Below, piece after piece: positions 18,270 through 28,931 of a stretch of 64,000 nt of DNA. This stretch comes from Gammaproteobacteria bacterium (GTDB lineage: Bacteria; Pseudomonadota; Gammaproteobacteria; UBA4575). How positions within the stretch are numbered: the first letter of the stretch is position 1; every line of letters starts with the position of its first letter. The position numbers and the translations under genes are program-made. The DNA is taken from contig JAJDYY010000004.1 of NCBI GenBank assembly GCA_022824965.1, positions 1 through 64,000 on the forward strand. Direction: 5' to 3'. The notes beneath the pieces are model-generated. The model was given only the letters and a program-made list of their open reading frames with translations. It was not told where the DNA came from and searched no databases.

Positions 18270-19550
18270 CTACGCTACGGCCTGTTGCTCCGCGCTGGCC
18301 TGATAGACCGGGAAACGCTTGCACAGGGCCAGCACCTGGCCCTTGACCCGCTCGACCGTCTGTTCGTTCTCGATGTCATCCAGGATGTCGCACATCCAGT
18401 TGACCAGTTCCCGGCATTCCTGCTCCTTGAAGCCACGCGTGGTAGCTGCCGGACTGCCGATGCGCAGGCCGCTGGTGACAAACGGCGATTGCGGATCGTT
18501 GGGGACCGTATTCTTGTTGACCGTGATATTGGCTCTCCCCAGGGCCGCATCGGCGGCCTTGCCGGTGATCCCCTTGTCGATCAGGTCGACCAGGAACAGG
18601 TGGTCATCGGTGCCACCTGAGACGATCTTATAGCCGCGTTCCATGAACTGGGCTGCCATGACCCGGGCATTGTTCAGGACCTGCTGCTGATAGCTCTTGA
18701 ACTCCGGCTGCAGGGCTTCGAGAAAAGCCACGGCCTTGGCGGCGATGACGTGCATCAGGGGACCGCCCTGGGTGCCGGGGAACACCATGGAATTCAGTTT
18801 CTTGGTAATTTCCTCGTTCTCGCGCGCCAGAATAATTCCGCCGCGGGGCCCACGCAGTGTCTTGTGCGTGGTCGAGGTCACGACATCGGCCAGCGGTACC
18901 GGGTTGGGATACAGGTCCGCGGCAATCAGTCCGGCCACGTGGGCCATGTCCACGACCATCAATGCATCGACTTCATCGCAGATGTCCCTGAATCGCTGCC
19001 AGTCCCAGACCCTGGAGTAGGCCGAAAAGCCGGCAATGATCATTTTGGGCCGGTGCTCTTTGGCGAGGCGCTGCACCTCGTCGTAGTCCACTTCGCCGGT
19101 ATCGGGGTTGAGCCCGTACTGGACCGCATTGAATACCTTGCCGGAGAAATTGACCGGGCAGCCGTGCGTCAGGTGGCCGCCGTGGGAAAGTGCCAGGCCC
19201 ATGATGGTATCGTGTGGCTGGAGCAGGGCCAGGTAGACGGCGGCATTGGCCTGGGAGCCCGAATGCGGCTGCACGTTCGCATAGTCTGCACCGAACAGCT
19301 CCTTGATGCGGTCGATAGCAAGCTGTTCTGCAATGTCCACGTACTCACAGCCCCCATAGTAGCGCTTGGCAGGATACCCTTCCGCGTACTTGTTGGTAAG
19401 CACACTGCCCTGCGCCTCCATCACCCTCGGGCTGGTGTAGTTCTCCGAGGCGATCAGTTCCACATGTTCTTCCTGTCGGCGAATTTCTGACTGAATCGCT
19501 TCGGTAAGCTCCTTGTCGAAACTGGCGACGCTCATGTCAGCGGTATACAT
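18270..19550 (-). CDS. glyA: Serine hydroxymethyltransferase
   Basis: A 426-residue PLP enzyme exchanging serine and glycine while charging tetrahydrofolate with a one-carbon unit. The start at 19550 has AGGAGA nine bases upstream. The PLP lysine motif [12 protein letters not shown] is near residue 230, and the N-terminal [11 protein letters not shown] and [15 protein letters not shown] blocks are typical. It is the first gene of the glyA-nrdR-rib run. Confidence 0.97.
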   Translation of the reverse strand: MYTADMSVASFDKELTEAIQSEIRRQEEHVELIASENYTSPRVMEAQGSVLTNKYAEGYPAKRYYGGCEYVDIAEQLAIDRIKELFGADYANVQPHSGSQANAAVYLALLQPHDTIMGLALSHGGHLTHGCPVNFSGKVFNAVQYGLNPDTGEVDYDEVQRLAKEHRPKMIIAGFSAYSRVWDWQRFRDICDEVDALMVVDMAHVAGLIAADLYPNPVPLADVVTSTTHKTLRGPRGGIILARENEEITKKLNSMVFPGTQGGPLMHVIAAKAVAFLEALQPEFKSYQQQVLNNARVMAAQFMERGYKIVSGGTDDHLFLVDLIDKGITGKAADAALGRANITVNKNTVPNDPQSPFVTSGLRIGSPAATTRGFKEQECRELVNWMCDILDDIENEQTVERVKGQVLALCKRFPVYQASAEQQAVA

Positions 19551-19661
19551 TCTTGCTTTCTCCTGCTCAAATAAATTCTTCTGAAAACAGCTTGTTTTCT
19601 TGGGTATTTCAGGAAGTATAGCCTAAAAAGTGACCCCGAACCGCAAGATAGGGCCGCTTGC

Positions 19662-20606
19662 TCAAGCATTTACCATAGATTTTGTGACCGCTGTCCAGCC
19701 CTTCGAGATGTTCTCCAGGTTGTACCCTCCCCCGCCAAGTGCGAGCAGCCGGCCTTCACAATGCCGGTTGGCATACGCGATCAGTTCCTCGGTCACGAAC
19801 CGGTGTGCCGCCTCGCTCAAGCGTAGGTCCGTGATCGGGTCGCCACGCAGGCTGTCCACGCCGCACTGCAGGAGTACGAACTGCGGGCTGAACTGGTCGA
19901 TGAACTCCCGGGCGCGCACCCACTGCTCGAAAAAGGCCTCATCGCCGCTTTGGGGCAGCAGTTCGACATTTAGTTTCCTGCCGCGTGCACGGCCGGTCCC
20001 GATCTCCCCGGATTTTCCGGTACCGGGATATAAAGTTGCGCTATGCTGATGAAAATCAAGGAAAATAATCCGTTCATCCTCGATGTAGGAATAGAAGACC
20101 CCGTCACCGTGATGGGCATCGATATCCACGTAAAGAATCTGCTCCAGCCCGTGGGAGTCAAACAGGTGCTCGATGGCCACGCCGATATCATTGAAAACGC
20201 AAAACCCGCTTGCCGCATTGCGCCTGGCATGGTGCAGGCCGGCGATGGGAGTGAATGCATGCCGGCAATCCCTGCACATCAGGGCATCTACCGCAGCCAG
20301 CGTCGTACCGGCCACCGTGGCCGCAGCCTCAAACACGCCCGGAAAAGCAGGTGTATCGCCTCCATCCAGGTAGCCGGTGCCGGATTCGGAAAGGTGTTGG
20401 ACCCGCTCGATGTAGTTCCGGTCGTGGAACCGGCTCAGTTCTTCAACCGTAGCTTGACGGGGTTCACGGATACAGCATTCGTCTGACAAATCCAGGCCCT
20501 GCAATGCCTCCTGGTAGGTGCCATGACGGGCAATACTGAACGGATGGCCGTCCGGAAACCCGTAGGCGGCCAGTGCTTCACCCAGAAATACGCAGGTTTT
20601 TGCCAT
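19662..20606 (-). CDS. Histone-deacetylase-fold (AcuC/HDAC-like) amidohydrolase
   Basis: A 314-residue zinc hydrolase of the arginase/HDAC fold. The active-site elements are in order: PIAGLHHAR near residue 120 (the two histidines), YVDIDAHHGDGV near 160 (zinc aspartate and histidine), LLQCGVDSLRGDP near 250 (second zinc aspartate) and LGGGGYN near 290. Bacterial relatives deacetylate acetyl-lysine or acetylpolyamines. It stands between glyA and purL on the same strand. The exact substrate is not determinable. Confidence 0.87.
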   Translation of the reverse strand: MAKTCVFLGEALAAYGFPDGHPFSIARHGTYQEALQGLDLSDECCIREPRQATVEELSRFHDRNYIERVQHLSESGTGYLDGGDTPAFPGVFEAAATVAGTTLAAVDALMCRDCRHAFTPIAGLHHARRNAASGFCVFNDIGVAIEHLFDSHGLEQILYVDIDAHHGDGVFYSYIEDERIIFLDFHQHSATLYPGTGKSGEIGTGRARGRKLNVELLPQSGDEAFFEQWVRAREFIDQFSPQFVLLQCGVDSLRGDPITDLRLSEAAHRFVTEELIAYANRHCEGRLLALGGGGYNLENISKGWTAVTKSMVNA

Positions 20607-20648
20607 CGTTCCAAGACCCCCGGAGATTGTTCATCCACACAACGGCCC

Positions 20649-23600
20649 TTATCCCAGGGCCTTGCGGGCATTATGAAACATCTGCATCCACGGTCCATCT
20701 TCGCCCCAGCCCTTGGGCCTCCAGGAGTACTGGACCGAGCGAAACAGCCGCTCCGGATGAGGCATCATGATGGTGATGCGACCATCCTCGTTGCAGAATG
20801 CCGTCGCGCCGCCGGGCGAGCCGTTCGGATTATACGGATATTTTTCAGTAGGTTGCAGGGCATTATCGACAAACCGCATCGATACCAGCTCATGCTGGAT
20901 CAACGAATCCAGTGTGTCGGTGGGAAACTCGGCCCGGCCCTCCGCATGGGCCACTGCTACCGGCAGGCACGAACCCTGCATCCCCTGCAGGAACAGGGAC
21001 GGTGACGGCAAGACCTCGGCCATCACCAGCCGTGCCTCGAACTGACCCGAGATGTTATGGACGAACCGGGGCCAGTTTCCAGCCCCCGGAATCAGCTCGG
21101 CCAGTTGCGCCAGCATCTGGCAACCGTTGCACACGCCGAGGGCTAGGCTATTCTCGCGCTCGAAAAATTTTGCAAACGCCTCTTTAAGGCGATCGTTGAA
21201 CAAAATGGTCTTGGCCCAGCCGCCACCCGCCCCCAGCACATCCCCGTAGGAGAAACCACCGCAGGCCACCAGGCACTGAAAGGCCTCCAGGTTGTGCCGG
21301 CCCGCAATCAGGTCCGTCATGTGCACATCGATGCACTCAAATCCGGCACGTTCAAAGGCAGCGGCCATCTCCATATGCCCGTTAACGCCCTGCTCGCGCA
21401 GGATCGCAACACGCGGGCGGACCCCTGTATTGATGGATGGCAGGTTTCCAGGATCCGGCGGTTCAAAAGTCAGCTGTGCCGACAGCCCGGGATTGTCCGG
21501 ATCCAGTATCGAATCCAGTTCCTGGTCCGCGCACTCAGGATTATCCCGCAACCGCTGGATCGCATGGCTCGGCTGCATCCACAGTTTCTGCAGGGTGACG
21601 CGCTTCGCCTGATAAATCGTGCGATCGTTGTGGGTGATGGTGATCGCATCCTCAGTGTTCAACTGGGCAATGACATGCGTGTGCTGGTCCAGGTCGTACT
21701 TCGCCATGGTGGAAAGCACCTCCTCGCTGTCCCGCTCACGAATATGAATCACGGCACCGAGTTCTTCGCAGAACAATGATGACATCGGATCAGGACCCAG
21801 TGCATCCAGGGTGACATTCAGACCCACATGACTGGCAAAGCTCATTTCACACAGCGTGACGAACAGCCCGCCGTCGGAGCGGTCGTGGTAGGCGTGAACC
21901 AGCCCTGCCCCTTTAAGTTTTGTGATCGCATGAAACAGGTTGACGAGATCCTGTGGATCGTCAAGATCTGCAGGCTCCTCACCCAGACGGGAATACACCT
22001 GGCATAAGGCCGAACCTCCCAGGCGGTTTTTGGATTTGCCTAGGTCTACGAGCAACAGGAGACTGTCCTCGATCTCAGGATCGATGACCGGGGTCAGGGT
22101 CTTGCGGACATCACTTACAGGGACGAAAGCCGAGACGACGAGCGACAAGGGAGCGGTGACCGACTGCTCCCCCTTATTTCCCTTCCAGAGACTCTTCATC
22201 GACAGGGAGTCCTTGCCGACCGGGATGGCAATGTTCAGTGCCGGGCACAGCTCTCGGGCCACCGCATCGACGGTGGCATACAGTTCCGCATCGGCTCCGG
22301 GATGACCGGCGGCGGCCATCCAGTTAGCTGACAACTTGATATCTCCCAGATCCTCCACATCGGTACACAGCAGGTTGGTCACGGCCTCTGCCACGGCCAG
22401 GCGTCCCGAGGCGGGTGCTGAGAGCAGTGCCACCAAAGGCCGCTCACCGATAGCCATGGCCTCCCCGGCATACCTTTTGAAATCACTGCAGGTGACGGCC
22501 GCATCAGCGGCACTTACCTGCCAGGGCCCAACCAGGGGATCCCGGGTCACCATGCCGGTGACGGTGCGATCCCCGATCGTGACCAGGAAATTTTTCGCGG
22601 CTACTGCCGGGAGTTGCAGGACCCTTGCTGCAGCCTCATCTATGGAGATCTGCCCGTCAGGCGGTTTCGACTGGGCGGGCGCGCAGGCAGCGACCTGGCG
22701 TCCCATTCTAGGGATTTTCCCGAGCAGCACATGCATCGGCAAGTGGATGGGTGTTTCATCAAACAGCCGATCGGTAAGAGTCAGGACCTGCTCGGCCGTG
22801 CTGTGCCCGATGATGGCGTACGGGCAGCGCTCACGCGTGCAAATCTCAAAAAACTCATCGAGCTGATTGTGGTCGATGGCCAACACATAGCGCTCTTGGG
22901 CTTCGTTGCACCAGATCTCCTTCGGAGACATTCCGGCATCGGCACTGGGGATGTCGCGAAGCTCGAAGCGCCCTCCGAGTCCCGTCTGATCCAGCAGTTC
23001 CGGGACTGCATTGGACAGCCCTCCGGCGCCCACATCGTGGATGGACAAGATCGGGTTATCGGGGCCACAGGCTGTGCAATGTTCGATGACTTCCTGGCAG
23101 CGGCGCTGCATTTCCGCATTGCTGCGCTGCACGGAAGCATAGTCCAGATCCTCGGTGCTTTTGCCGCTGGCCATGGAGGATGCTGCCCCACCCCCGAGAC
23201 CGATCAGCATGGCTGGGCCACCCAGGACTACAATCGGCGTGCCTTGCGGGAATTTGTGTTTTTCAACATGCGGGGCCCGCACATTGCCAAGTCCGCCGGC
23301 AAGCATGATTGGTTTGTGATAACCGCGCACGTTCGTGCCGTCGCCTGCTTCGGACACATCGAGTTCCAGCGTTCTGAAGTACCCAAGGATGTTGGGGCGT
23401 CCGAACTCGTTGTTAAAGCTTGCCGCACCGATGGGCCCCTCGATCATGATCTCAAGAGGCGTGACAATCCGGTCCGGTTTTCCATACGCCTTCTCCCAAG
23501 GCTGCAGGGCGTTGGGCAACCTCAGGTTCGATACCGAAAAACCGCACAGTCCTGCTTTTGGACGACCTCCCCGGCCCACTGCTCCCTCGTCTCGGATCTC

Positions 23601-24539
23601 ACCCCCGGATCCTGTGGCAGCCCCCGGGTACGGTGAGATGGCTGTCGGGTGATTGTGGGTTTCCACTTTCATCAGGATGTGTGCATCCTCTTCGACATAG
23701 CTGTATCGGCCGCTTCCGGGGTCGACCATGAAACGACAGGCTGGATGCCCCTGAATCACCGCAGCATTGTCACTGTAGGCTGACAGGATATTTCGCGGTG
23801 CATGTCGGGAGGTTTCCCGGATCATCCCGAACAGGCTATTTTCTTTGCGTACACCGTCAATGACCCAGGCCGCATTGAAAATCTTGTGCCGGCAATGCTC
23901 GGAGTTGGCCTGGGCAAACATCATCAGTTCGACATCTGTCGGCGTCTGTCCCAAACCCAGATAGTGCTCGACCAAGTAACGGATCTCGTCCTCGGCCAAG
24001 GCCAATCCCATCTCCTGGTTGACGTGTGACAACACGGATGCTGGGTCCTCACCCAGCTTGAGGTGTATCAGCTTCCCTTCCGGGTGCGTGGAAAATAATG
24101 GTGCAGCATCCTGCAGGGCGAATCCGACAGACTCCGTCATGCGGTCATGCAGATGCCGGGTGATCGCGCTTAGTTCTTTGTCTTCCAAGGCCTCGCTCAG
24201 GGCAAACGTGTACAGGATGCCGCGCTCGATGCGCGTGACCTTGTCGAGACGACAATTCTGGGCGATGTCGGTCGCCTTGGAGGACCAGGGTGAAACCGTG
24301 CCCTGGCGCGGCATCACCAGAACCTGGAAATCCCCTTTCGTGGCTGGGCATGCAGGGGCATACGAAAGCAATGCTGAAAGGTGGTCGGACTCCTCAGGAC
24401 TGAGGGCCTGGTCGATATCGATGAAATGATAGAACTGAGTGGTGAAGCTCTCGATTTTTGTCGAGATGTGCTGCAGCTGTCCCCTGAGATTCCGGGCCCT
24501 GAATTCCGAGAGCGCCTGGCCGCCTTCAATGATCTGCAT
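20649..24539 (-). CDS. purL: Phosphoribosylformylglycinamidine synthase (single-chain PurL)
   Basis: A 1296-residue enzyme, the length of the E. coli form, catalysing the fourth step of purine synthesis. It combines an N-terminal PurS-like domain, two AIR-synthetase-like halves (for example [14 protein letters not shown] and [17 protein letters not shown]) and a C-terminal class I glutamine amidotransferase with [12 protein letters not shown] (nucleophilic cysteine) and the HPERLFR histidine region. It is transcribed away from ssrA, with about 150 bases between them. Confidence 0.97.
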   Translation of the reverse strand: MQIIEGGQALSEFRARNLRGQLQHISTKIESFTTQFYHFIDIDQALSPEESDHLSALLSYAPACPATKGDFQVLVMPRQGTVSPWSSKATDIAQNCRLDKVTRIERGILYTFALSEALEDKELSAITRHLHDRMTESVGFALQDAAPLFSTHPEGKLIHLKLGEDPASVLSHVNQEMGLALAEDEIRYLVEHYLGLGQTPTDVELMMFAQANSEHCRHKIFNAAWVIDGVRKENSLFGMIRETSRHAPRNILSAYSDNAAVIQGHPACRFMVDPGSGRYSYVEEDAHILMKVETHNHPTAISPYPGAATGSGGEIRDEGAVGRGGRPKAGLCGFSVSNLRLPNALQPWEKAYGKPDRIVTPLEIMIEGPIGAASFNNEFGRPNILGYFRTLELDVSEAGDGTNVRGYHKPIMLAGGLGNVRAPHVEKHKFPQGTPIVVLGGPAMLIGLGGGAASSMASGKSTEDLDYASVQRSNAEMQRRCQEVIEHCTACGPDNPILSIHDVGAGGLSNAVPELLDQTGLGGRFELRDIPSADAGMSPKEIWCNEAQERYVLAIDHNQLDEFFEICTRERCPYAIIGHSTAEQVLTLTDRLFDETPIHLPMHVLLGKIPRMGRQVAACAPAQSKPPDGQISIDEAAARVLQLPAVAAKNFLVTIGDRTVTGMVTRDPLVGPWQVSAADAAVTCSDFKRYAGEAMAIGERPLVALLSAPASGRLAVAEAVTNLLCTDVEDLGDIKLSANWMAAAGHPGADAELYATVDAVARELCPALNIAIPVGKDSLSMKSLWKGNKGEQSVTAPLSLVVSAFVPVSDVRKTLTPVIDPEIEDSLLLLVDLGKSKNRLGGSALCQVYSRLGEEPADLDDPQDLVNLFHAITKLKGAGLVHAYHDRSDGGLFVTLCEMSFASHVGLNVTLDALGPDPMSSLFCEELGAVIHIRERDSEEVLSTMAKYDLDQHTHVIAQLNTEDAITITHNDRTIYQAKRVTLQKLWMQPSHAIQRLRDNPECADQELDSILDPDNPGLSAQLTFEPPDPGNLPSINTGVRPRVAILREQGVNGHMEMAAAFERAGFECIDVHMTDLIAGRHNLEAFQCLVACGGFSYGDVLGAGGGWAKTILFNDRLKEAFAKFFERENSLALGVCNGCQMLAQLAELIPGAGNWPRFVHNISGQFEARLVMAEVLPSPSLFLQGMQGSCLPVAVAHAEGRAEFPTDTLDSLIQHELVSMRFVDNALQPTEKYPYNPNGSPGGATAFCNEDGRITIMMPHPERLFRSVQYSWRPKGWGEDGPWMQMFHNARKALG

Positions 24540-24686
24540 TGGACCAATACATCCTTGATACAGGGTAGCTGAAAGCAGGCATCATAGCGGAAACACAGGG
24601 CCCCATCACGCAATATAACCGGCTTTGAATGGCTGGAAATATCTATAAAAATGGAGCAGTTGATTATATACTTGCGGGTGTCTCAT

Positions 24687-25043
24687 GGGGGCGATCCGGT
24701 TTCGACGTGGATTGCGAAACCTGAGGTGCATGCCGAGGATGTAGCTGGCCTCGTAAAATACGCTGCAAACCTATAGTTGCAAACGATGACAACTACGCAT
24801 TAGCTGCCTAAACACCAGTCTAATGCCATCCGACCTGTTCAGCTTGCGGGACAGGACCCGGGTGTAACCTCAGCAAGCTCGTGGTGAAGCCTGCCTGAAG
24901 CGGATCCATCAAACCTTTTTCAGGCTCGCATGGGCTCTCCCCGTTCGCCGGGCAGCCAATGTTAAAACAAAGGCGATACTAAGCATGTAGTACCAACGGC
25001 GTAGAATTTGCGGACGCGGGTTCGATTCCCGCCGCCTCCACCA
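24687..25043 (+). ncRNA. ssrA: tmRNA
   Basis: One-piece tmRNA. The 5' end GGGGGCGATCCGGTTTCGACG pairs with the 3' CGCCTCC plus ACCA to form a tRNA-like acceptor stem, and GGACGCGGGTTCGATTCCC is the T arm. The tag reading frame at 24779-24811 encodes ANDDNYALAA and stops at TAA, one residue different from the E. coli tag. The 3' end is a well-known integration site for genomic islands, and foreign-looking genes begin within 25 bases of it. Confidence 0.97.
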
Positions 25044-25067
25044 GAGACTGTTTCCACCAACACAGTC

Positions 25068-26642
25068 ATGCCACTCCATCGTCTAGATCCATCTGCAATA
25101 GAAAGCGCAGTAAGACGGCTACTGCAAGATTGCGATGAGAACACGTTAGAAAAAGCTCTTTCGAATCAAGATGTCTACTTGGAGTGTCAACCAGAGTTGG
25201 CAGATCTTCACGGCGCAAGTAGGCTTCAAAGATTAGCAGAGCTATCAGTCTATCTGCTCGGAGATGGCCTATTACGCGCTGCTATAATTCGAGACAAACT
25301 CTGTACAGCTGCTTCTATAGAAAGCCCTTCGACCTTTCGTCCAGGAACATCGCAAGCTATTTCAATCTGTGAAGCATTACGGCTACCAGATGCATTTGCA
25401 GGCGCGCTCCCACCCTTGAAGCCACCCGCCGTCTCATGTCTTCAACAATTCAGACCTACCCCTAAACTCTTGAACTTTCAGGAAGAGGTATTGAAGAAAG
25501 CGCTTTCTTCAATCAAGAAAAATCTCTCTTGCCTCTTATCCCTTCCCACTGGTGGAGGTAAAACTCTGGTGGGGACGACACTTCAGAAACTTTGGCATGA
25601 TGAATGCGCTGAAAATAGTACCTCCTTGTGGTTAGCTCATACCGAAGAACTTTGTGAGCAGGCTTCATCTTGTATCGAACAGGTATGGCAGTCATCTACC
25701 ACCAACGAAAAAAAAGGAGCAATAATTAGAGCATGGGGACCATCTGTTCAAAAACTGCTTAACGGTTCAGTGTATTTGGAGGGAGAAGAGAAATATGCTG
25801 CACCTCCTCAATCAATAATTGTTAGTACACCCCAATCAGCGCTAAGAATCCTAAAAGAGAAATCGATTGGATCACTTCAGCGGGCGATCCAAAATCTCGG
25901 ACTACTTATCATTGATGAGGCTCATCGTGCAGGTGCGACTACATACAGAGACCTAATTTCAACAGCGAATGCTAAATTCCAAACACTTCAGGTCGTGGGG
26001 CTATCTGCAACTCCTGTGAGAGATTCATACTCAGCCAAGGCTTATCGAGGAACTGAGCAACTAACTAAGCTGTTTGAGCAGCTCATCGAACCCTCTCAGT
26101 CTTTGTCCAAAGAGGGTTCATCCGTATATCAGCTACAAGAGCTTGGAGTACTAGCACAACTTAACGTAAAGCGGCTAGGGAAACGGACAGCAGACATGAA
26201 ATCGCGAATTCACGAAATTGCAAAAATTGCAAAAGAACCAGGAAGAATAGGTCTGCTGTTCGCCAAATCAGTTGCACAGGCAAAACTTGCCGCAATGTAC
26301 CTACGAGAGTTCGGTATTAGCGCAGACTATGTCACAGGCGATTCTTCTAGTGCAGATAGAGCTAATCTTGTTTCAGCATTAAAGAGAGGTGATCTTCATG
26401 TACTCTCAAATTGTGAAATTTTGACTACTGGATTTGATGCACCAAGAGTTACGGACATCTATATGTTCCGACCTACTCAAAGTCTAGTGTTATACAAGCA
26501 GATGGTAGGACGTGGACTACGAGGGAAAAAATTCGGGGGAGAAAGCTCATGTAACCTCTACCTGTGTGGAGTCGATTTACCCTTTGACCCCGACCCGAAT
26601 ACATCACAATTTGCCAGAGCAGCGTGGTCTGACTCATTATGA
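25068..26642 (+). CDS. SF2 helicase of the DEAD/DEAH type, defence-island associated
   Basis: About 524 residues from the ATG at 25068. An N-terminal region of about 160 residues has no recognised domain; it is followed by two RecA domains with Walker A LPTGGGKT, LIIDEAHR, the SAT motif GLSATPVR and the arginine-finger motif QMVGRGLRG. It starts just 25 bases after ssrA and ends by overlapping the convergent AIPR gene by six bases. Its A+T-rich codon use differs from the flanking housekeeping genes. Helicases of this class occur in restriction and phosphorothioation-linked systems; a match to a specific named family is not established here. Confidence 0.85.
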   Translation: MPLHRLDPSAIESAVRRLLQDCDENTLEKALSNQDVYLECQPELADLHGASRLQRLAELSVYLLGDGLLRAAIIRDKLCTAASIESPSTFRPGTSQAISICEALRLPDAFAGALPPLKPPAVSCLQQFRPTPKLLNFQEEVLKKALSSIKKNLSCLLSLPTGGGKTLVGTTLQKLWHDECAENSTSLWLAHTEELCEQASSCIEQVWQSSTTNEKKGAIIRAWGPSVQKLLNGSVYLEGEEKYAAPPQSIIVSTPQSALRILKEKSIGSLQRAIQNLGLLIIDEAHRAGATTYRDLISTANAKFQTLQVVGLSATPVRDSYSAKAYRGTEQLTKLFEQLIEPSQSLSKEGSSVYQLQELGVLAQLNVKRLGKRTADMKSRIHEIAKIAKEPGRIGLLFAKSVAQAKLAAMYLREFGISADYVTGDSSSADRANLVSALKRGDLHVLSNCEILTTGFDAPRVTDIYMFRPTQSLVLYKQMVGRGLRGKKFGGESSCNLYLCGVDLPFDPDPNTSQFARAAWSDSL

Positions 26643-28436
26643 AGGTTGTCTAGTTGACGGCTCCACCATCCTTTTAGGGGGGTGTGGCAATAGGTCGTCT
26701 ACAGTCCTGCATAAAGAGTCAAAGGCTGTCGGTGTTTTAAGTAAGGCGTACAACGTGCTGTCTCCATCACTCTTAACTTGGTTAATATATAGTGCCCATG
26801 TGTGCATAACTAATTTTATCAAGTCTTTCCATACTCCCCAGCTCTCATAGCCATCACTAGTAGACCAATTTTTCCTTACGAATCGACCTCGTTCTAAGTC
26901 TGCCACAACTGCCTCAGCTTTCTCCTTCGGGTATCTAACACATTCTTCATAGGAGCGCCGGACCAGGTGTCCTATCATCCCTAACGAATGTGCTACCACC
27001 AAGGACTTAGCTCTCTGTATCTCACTGAGATGGTTGCTAAGACCAAAATAAATATCGACACACAGTGAACTATTCCCCTTAACTGCGAATACCTGCGTGA
27101 ACCAATCAGATAGGGTGCAAACGAGCACAACATCACATTCTCGTCGAGAATCACTAAAGACTCTTTTATAAATTTCAGAATTTGCTACCCACACCTCCCC
27201 TTTCTTTGTGAGTGCAGCAGATGGAGACCCCGTATATGAGCGCCAAGCCTGTTGATAATCATCGCGCTTGATAAGTCTATCTGCTTTTCCAGTTTGTCTG
27301 AACATAGCCCTTTGTACAGGTGGTAGACCCCTCCAAGCTCCCCGCTTACGCTCATAAAACCAACTATCTTTGTATTTTTTTAATCGATCTTGAAGCCTAA
27401 CCTGGACTGTGTCATTAGCCCGTAGATCTGCATCATTAACAGCAGATTGAGTGTTAGTCCTGTCAGCAATCAGTTCTGCTGCATCACTGCGCTCTTCCTC
27501 TGTACCTGATAACTGAATCACTCGACCTAATACTGGGAAATCTCTCTTGTTCTTACGATTTTCGATACTACCAAAACATTCCATTATCGTAGTTGTAGTC
27601 TGACACCCATTCACAATCTGCGGGTTCGTGAGCCTGATTGATTCAGGCCGATGTGGATCTGGTCCTTGTAAACTGCTTTTGTCACATAGAACTGTAATTC
27701 CATTGTGTCCGTACCAAAAGGTTCGCCTACCATCTTCATTACTTAAAGTTTCTCGCATTTGTTCATTTGCTTTCTTGCCCTTATTGCCTAAAAAGAAACG
27801 AACATTACGGGCAAAAAGTTTTTCTTTATGCCTCATGGCAAGCTTGGCTAAAGAGAACCCTGATAAAAGGGTTACGTAACTATGGCCTATCCCTCTCATT
27901 CCAGAGCTTGGGAACTCAAGGCATGGATCCTGAGTATCAGTGTAAAGCTCTAATTCACAGTTCACGTTTGAAAGATCAGCTTCTCTTATACGAATTTCAT
28001 TGGATAATTCAGCTGCCCCGTAAAACTCAACTTTTGTTATATCCCTGACTGTCGAATTGACTTGGGCGTACACATCCTTATCGTAGCTCTTGCTCCACGT
28101 ACCCCCAGTGACTGAGCGCAGCACAATCTTGCCTTTTTGTTGGACTACTTCCCTGATATCACTTAAGACCTTACGCCAAGCATCATGGCTCTTTGGAACC
28201 TGATCTATCGCTGTAGATTTGGAAAGTAGTACATTAAGTGCCTTAGCAACTTCTAACGCATCGCCCTTGCTAGCTTTCGTCTCAAGCTCACTAGGCCACT
28301 TTGCCTGATACAGGTAAGCCGTGCAGGCTTCTTCATCGTAGAAAAAACCATCTAGACCCTCATCGCCCGAGGGGATCTTCAGGATGACGAAGGCAATCGC
28401 GTCCAAAAACACATCCCTGGTCCATACTGGATGCAT
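26637..28436 (-). CDS. AIPR-family (abortive phage infection) protein, probably 5'-truncated
   Basis: About 600 residues. Motifs of the AIPR family are clear: LDGFFYDEEACTAYLYQAKW (a nuclease-like strand), FLGNKGKKANEQM, then FWYGHNGITVLC and LTNPQIVNGCQTTTTI. AIPR proteins are linked to abortive infection by phage. The open frame extends to 28532, but that 5' part is antisense to dndC sequence, so the natural N-terminus seems to be missing; I give the ATG at 28436 only as a possible start. Its 3' end overlaps the helicase gene tail to tail. Whether it is still active is unknown. Confidence 0.75.
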   Translation of the reverse strand: MHPVWTRDVFLDAIAFVILKIPSGDEGLDGFFYDEEACTAYLYQAKWPSELETKASKGDALEVAKALNVLLSKSTAIDQVPKSHDAWRKVLSDIREVVQQKGKIVLRSVTGGTWSKSYDKDVYAQVNSTVRDITKVEFYGAAELSNEIRIREADLSNVNCELELYTDTQDPCLEFPSSGMRGIGHSYVTLLSGFSLAKLAMRHKEKLFARNVRFFLGNKGKKANEQMRETLSNEDGRRTFWYGHNGITVLCDKSSLQGPDPHRPESIRLTNPQIVNGCQTTTTIMECFGSIENRKNKRDFPVLGRVIQLSGTEEERSDAAELIADRTNTQSAVNDADLRANDTVQVRLQDRLKKYKDSWFYERKRGAWRGLPPVQRAMFRQTGKADRLIKRDDYQQAWRSYTGSPSAALTKKGEVWVANSEIYKRVFSDSRRECDVVLVCTLSDWFTQVFAVKGNSSLCVDIYFGLSNHLSEIQRAKSLVVAHSLGMIGHLVRRSYEECVRYPKEKAEAVVADLERGRFVRKNWSTSDGYESWGVWKDLIKLVMHTWALYINQVKSDGDSTLYALLKTPTAFDSLCRTVDDLLPHPPKRMVEPSTRQPS

Positions 28437-28931
28437 TGCCGCAGGGAGTGGCTTGAGAATCTGCTGGAGATTCAGCGAGATCTCCAAGCAAAGGGGCATG
28501 AAATTGAATTGATTTCCGAGGAAGAGCTTCATGAGATCCGGAAGGAATGGCTAAATGACCCCAATGAACCCGACTGGCTAGACGAACTACCAGCCATCTA
28601 TCACCGTGTCTTTAACAGAGACCTAGATTGGGCCGAAGATGACTCAGGTACATTTGGAGAATTAGATATAGAAACTCTGAAAGCGCTTGAGAAAAAACAT
28701 CATGTGCCTGCCACACTTGTACGCAAACTTTTGGATCTTGAGATCTCGGTCGATGGACTCGCCATGCGGCGGCGCATCACGGACCGAATTCATGGCATCC
28801 TCAGTGAGGACTGGTTACCCCTCGCAGAATTGCTAGCAAGAGGACAAAGTGTTAGAGATGGTGGCTATCAGGAGGAAATTAAGCAGCTTCAATCCGAACT
28901 AGATGAGTTCGCTGACAAGACAGACCCATGA
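28431..28931 (+). CDS. dndC: C-terminal fragment of DNA phosphorothioation protein DndC
   Basis: About 166 residues from the ATG at 28431; the same frame is open back to a stop at 28353-28355 and reads PGPYWMHCRREWLENLLEIQ across the ATG, which continues the DndC pattern. Other blocks typical of the DndC C-terminus are DPNEPDWLDELP and ATLVRKLLDLEISVDG ending in ILSEDW. The N-terminal two-thirds, with the PAPS-reductase-like P-loop that handles sulfur, are absent. It overlaps dndD by four bases. It is most likely a remnant left by a rearrangement with the AIPR module, although it could still make a small partner protein. Confidence 0.75.
   Translation: MHCRREWLENLLEIQRDLQAKGHEIELISEEELHEIRKEWLNDPNEPDWLDELPAIYHRVFNRDLDWAEDDSGTFGELDIETLKALEKKHHVPATLVRKLLDLEISVDGLAMRRRITDRIHGILSEDWLPLAELLARGQSVRDGGYQEEIKQLQSELDEFADKTDP

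Noticed and set aside
24662..24670. TATATA sequence as a promoter for ssrA
   Set aside because: A -10-like box is visible but no acceptable -35 lies at the right spacing, so the promoter is not annotated.
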